Shown piece after piece: positions 5,298-6,865 of a stretch of DNA of 6,865 bases; position 1 is the first letter of the stretch; every line of letters begins with the position of its first letter. This stretch comes from UBA3071 sp965369635 (GTDB lineage Bacteria > Chloroflexota > Anaerolineae > UBA3071): the NCBI GenBank assembly GCA_965369635.1, contig CBDURC010000165.1, positions 1 to 6,865 of the forward strand, read 5' to 3'. Below the pieces are notes generated by a model, which saw only the letters and a list, made by a program, of their open reading frames with translations, ran no database searches and was not told the DNA's origin. The position numbers and the translations under genes are program-made.

Positions 5298-5333
5298 GGG
5301 AGTTGAACTCCCGATTTCGGCAGAGCGACTGCC
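5298..5333. promoter_or_regulatory. Palindrome plus second hairpin upstream of thpR
   Basis: Positions 5298-5312, GGGAGTTGAACTCCC, form a perfect 7+1+7 inverted repeat. Six bases later GGCAG (5319-5323) and CTGCC (5329-5333) form a 5-bp stem with a 5-base loop. The pair lies in the gap between the UbiD-family stop and thpR, about 60 bp before the thpR start. The odd-length dyad would suit a dimeric repressor operator; neither stem is followed by a T-run on either strand, so an intrinsic terminator is unlikely. Confidence 0.45.
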
Positions 5334-5387
5334 TCAGAACGGGCTATCTCGCATTAGGGTGAAGAAGTAAGGGTTAGGGAGCGGTGC

Positions 5388-5422
5388 CCCTGACCCTCAA
5401 TCCCTGTCCCCTAGCCCCTCTC
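5388..5422. repeat. Heptamer array across the stop codon of the UbiD-family gene
   Basis: Five 7-bp units: CCCTGAC, CCTCAAT (divergent), CCCTGTC, CCCTAGC, CCCTCTC. The gene's stop (5397-5399) lies in the second unit, so the last few residues (EGLGDRD) are repeat-coded. A related AGGGTTAGGGAG lies nearby at about 5369-5381. Confidence 0.78.
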
Positions 5423-6743
5423 CAATGTACGATGCGATGTCAATCTTGTCCAGCGCCACCCTCCGAAACGCCTCCGGATCACTCGGCCCGTTGGGCATGT
5501 CCCAGGTAATGGTAGCGTCGAGAGCTATCTTGCTGGTGCGCGCCTTGCGCCCGGGCACCTGCTCGGCCGAAGGATCGAGCGAGCTGGAAGGCTGATCCTC
5601 GAAGATTGCGAGGTCTCGGGCCGCCTGAAAACGGGTGGCGATGGCCCATTCCACTTGTTGCGTGTCGAACAGGTCCACATCGCTATCGACAACGACCACG
5701 TGCTTGAGTGAATTGTGGCCGCGGAAGGCCGCCTCGGCCGCCCGTCGCCCGTCGTTGGGGTGGTGCTTCTGAATCTGCACCACAGCGTGAAGCCAGGACG
5801 TGCCCCCCGGCGTGATGTGCACGTTGCGGCAATCACACACCTTGCTCACCGCGGCGTAGATGGTCGGTTCCCGCGGCAAGCCCATGAGCAGCTTGTGCTC
5901 CAGCCCGCCCGGCAGCAGCGCCTGGTAGATCGCCTCCCGCCTGTGGGTGATGCAGTCGATCTCGATCACCGGCTGCTGCCGCACGATGTCGTAGGTCTCC
6001 GTCAGATCAACGAACGGCCCCTCGGCCACGGTGCGATGGGTGATGCGCCCTTCGAGGACGAACTCGGCGGCCGCCGGCACCCGCAGCGGTACTGTGCGGC
6101 ATTGCACGACGGGGGTCGGGGCCAGGGCCTGGGCGATGGTCAGCTCGTCCACGTCCGGAGGCGGGGACATGGCCGCGGCCAGCAGCACGTGCGGCGGCAG
6201 TCCGATGCAGATGGCAACCGGCAGGTCGTCCTGAGTCTTGCCCAGCGCAGTGTGCGTGCCTCGCCCCTCCACCAGGCGTGCTGCCAATCTCCGCTCATCC
6301 AGCCTCAGCAACCGGTGGAACGAAACGTTAGGGCCGGTGTCCGGATCCTCGATGAAGGCCACGGCAGCGGTGGCGTAAGGCCCCGCATCGTCCGGCCAGT
6401 GGGTGAGGAAGGGCAGCGAAGTCAGATACACCTCTGGCTCGATCACCTCCTGGCAAGGGGCAATATCCACCAGCGGCGGCGGCTGCCGGTTGGTCAGCGC
6501 CTCCGCCAAGCGGAAGAGCAACTCCTCCGGCTGACAGCCCAGCGCCAGAGCGAAGTAGGGCCGACCAGCGCAGACTCCAGCGGCGACGCGGTATGCTGTG
6601 CCTTTCACCTCGGTGAAGAGCAGCGGCCGCCCATCCAGCGCGCCGATGACCCGCGCCATCTCCAGGTGGGGGTCAACGGGGCGGGTGATGGTCAACAAGC
6701 GGTCGACGGATTCGATTCGGGAAAGGAAGTCTCGTAGGTTCAT
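5397..6743 (-). CDS. UbiD-family prenylated-FMN-dependent decarboxylase
   Basis: A 448-residue UbiD-family protein. Family marks include NVSFHR (139-144), where N139 and R144 match the cofactor-contacting Asn and catalytic Arg of fungal Fdc1 (N168, R173); AEGPFVDLTETYD with E241 and D246 in the places of the Glu pair (E277, E282); EHKLLMGLPREPTIY, a conserved core segment; and the C-terminal VDSDVDLFDTQQVEWAIATRFQAARD with SKIALDAT. UbiD enzymes use prenylated FMN, made by UbiX, for reversible decarboxylation of aromatic or alpha,beta-unsaturated acids. No ubiX lies in the window, and the substrate cannot be read from the sequence, so no gene symbol is given. The start is ATG 6743, at NLRDFLSRIE, the usual N-terminus; the frame extends 16 codons upstream to a TTG, but that part is repeat-coded. 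No Shine-Dalgarno is seen, so the message may be leaderless or weakly translated. It is probably first in a group with thpR and the SLOG gene. Confidence 0.92.
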   Translation of the reverse strand: MNLRDFLSRIESVDRLLTITRPVDPHLEMARVIGALDGRPLLFTEVKGTAYRVAAGVCAGRPYFALALGCQPEELLFRLAEALTNRQPPPLVDIAPCQEVIEPEVYLTSLPFLTHWPDDAGPYATAAVAFIEDPDTGPNVSFHRLLRLDERRLAARLVEGRGTHTALGKTQDDLPVAICIGLPPHVLLAAAMSPPPDVDELTIAQALAPTPVVQCRTVPLRVPAAAEFVLEGRITHRTVAEGPFVDLTETYDIVRQQPVIEIDCITHRREAIYQALLPGGLEHKLLMGLPREPTIYAAVSKVCDCRNVHITPGGTSWLHAVVQIQKHHPNDGRRAAEAAFRGHNSLKHVVVVDSDVDLFDTQQVEWAIATRFQAARDLAIFEDQPSSSLDPSAEQVPGRKARTSKIALDATITWDMPNGPSDPEAFRRVALDKIDIASYIGEGLGDRD

Positions 6744-6768
6744 GATCTGGATTGTGGGTTGGAACGGC

Positions 6769-6862
6769 GGATTGGACAGCGGATTGGGCAATGGATTGGA
6801 CAGCGGATTGGGAAATCAACGGATGGGAAATCAACGGATGAGAAAGCAGCAGATCAGGAAAT
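6769..6862. repeat. 12-bp then 15-bp tandem array upstream of the UbiD-family gene
   Basis: Four 12-bp units at 6769-6816: GGATTGGACAGC, GGATTGGGCAAT, GGATTGGACAGC, GGATTGGGAAAT. Then CAACGGATGGGAAAT, CAACGGATGAGAAAG (15 bp each) and the degenerate CAGCAGATCAGGAAAT up to 6862, followed by CAA at the window end, so the array may continue outside. It starts 25 bp upstream of the ATG and fills the expected promoter region. Confidence 0.9.
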
Positions 6863-6865
6863 CAA

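Noticed and set aside
5298..5333. Rho-independent terminator of the UbiD-family gene
   Set aside because: Neither stem is followed by a T-run on the minus or plus strand.
5291..5360. Possible tRNA on the minus strand (GGGAGTTCAACTCCC resembling a T-arm)
   Set aside because: No acceptor stem, D-arm or proper 7-base anticodon loop can be built; the T-loop would need a mismatch or a wrong length. Kept only as a dyad/hairpin.
5715..6737. Plus-strand frame of 340 codons opposite the UbiD-family gene
   Set aside because: Antisense shadow, His/Arg/Gln-rich, while the minus strand has a clear full-length UbiD-family protein.
546..6862. CRISPR array interpretation of the repeats
   Set aside because: Units of 7-15 bp are contiguous with no spacers and no cas genes are present.

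Overview
The window is GC-rich bacterial DNA and reads as chromosomal. A DUF2723 membrane protein, a Mut7-C/zinc-ribbon protein, a UbiD-family decarboxylase and many short degenerate tandem repeats inside and between genes together suggest a Chloroflexota (Anaerolineae-like) bacterium. That placement is an inference from gene content and repeat style; there is no rRNA or marker gene here to prove it. I see no tRNA, rRNA, CRISPR array, transposase or phage gene.

Layout. Positions 1-1730 (minus) hold a DUF2723/GT117-type polytopic membrane protein, cut off by the window edge at its C-terminus. It overlaps by 20 bp the gene before it, a Mut7-C RNase-fold/zinc-ribbon protein (1711-2235, minus). 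A 96-bp divergent region made largely of repeats (2236-2331) separates that pair from a divergent Amt-family ammonium transporter (2332-4098, plus). The transporter runs convergently, with a 3-bp gap, into a minus-strand group: a UbiD-family decarboxylase (5397-6743), then thpR (4620-5237), then a small SLOG/TIGR00725 protein (4102-4566). The largest gene-free gap is about 158 bp (5238-5396) and holds a perfect 15-bp palindrome and a second hairpin. The first 122 bp upstream of the UbiD-family gene (6744-6865) are mostly tandem repeat.

The genes do not form one recognisable pathway. They are housekeeping or accessory functions: glycosyl transfer at the membrane, RNA metabolism (Mut7-C, ThpR), ammonium uptake and prenyl-FMN-type decarboxylation.

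The most striking content is the set of degenerate tandem arrays. About a dozen have unrelated sequences, yet each keeps its own fixed period (7, 8, 9, 12 or 15 bp). They occur in most of the intergenic regions, across stop and start codons, and as in-frame insertions within the DUF2723 gene (two sites) and the Amt gene (three sites). They add a disordered tail to Mut7-C, lengthen a cytosolic loop of Amt, and replace the expected C-terminal regulatory region of Amt with an acidic three-residue repeat. They resemble in style the short tandemly repeated heptanucleotides (STRR) of filamentous cyanobacteria. I am not aware of a description of this mixed-period, protein-invading form, but I could not search.
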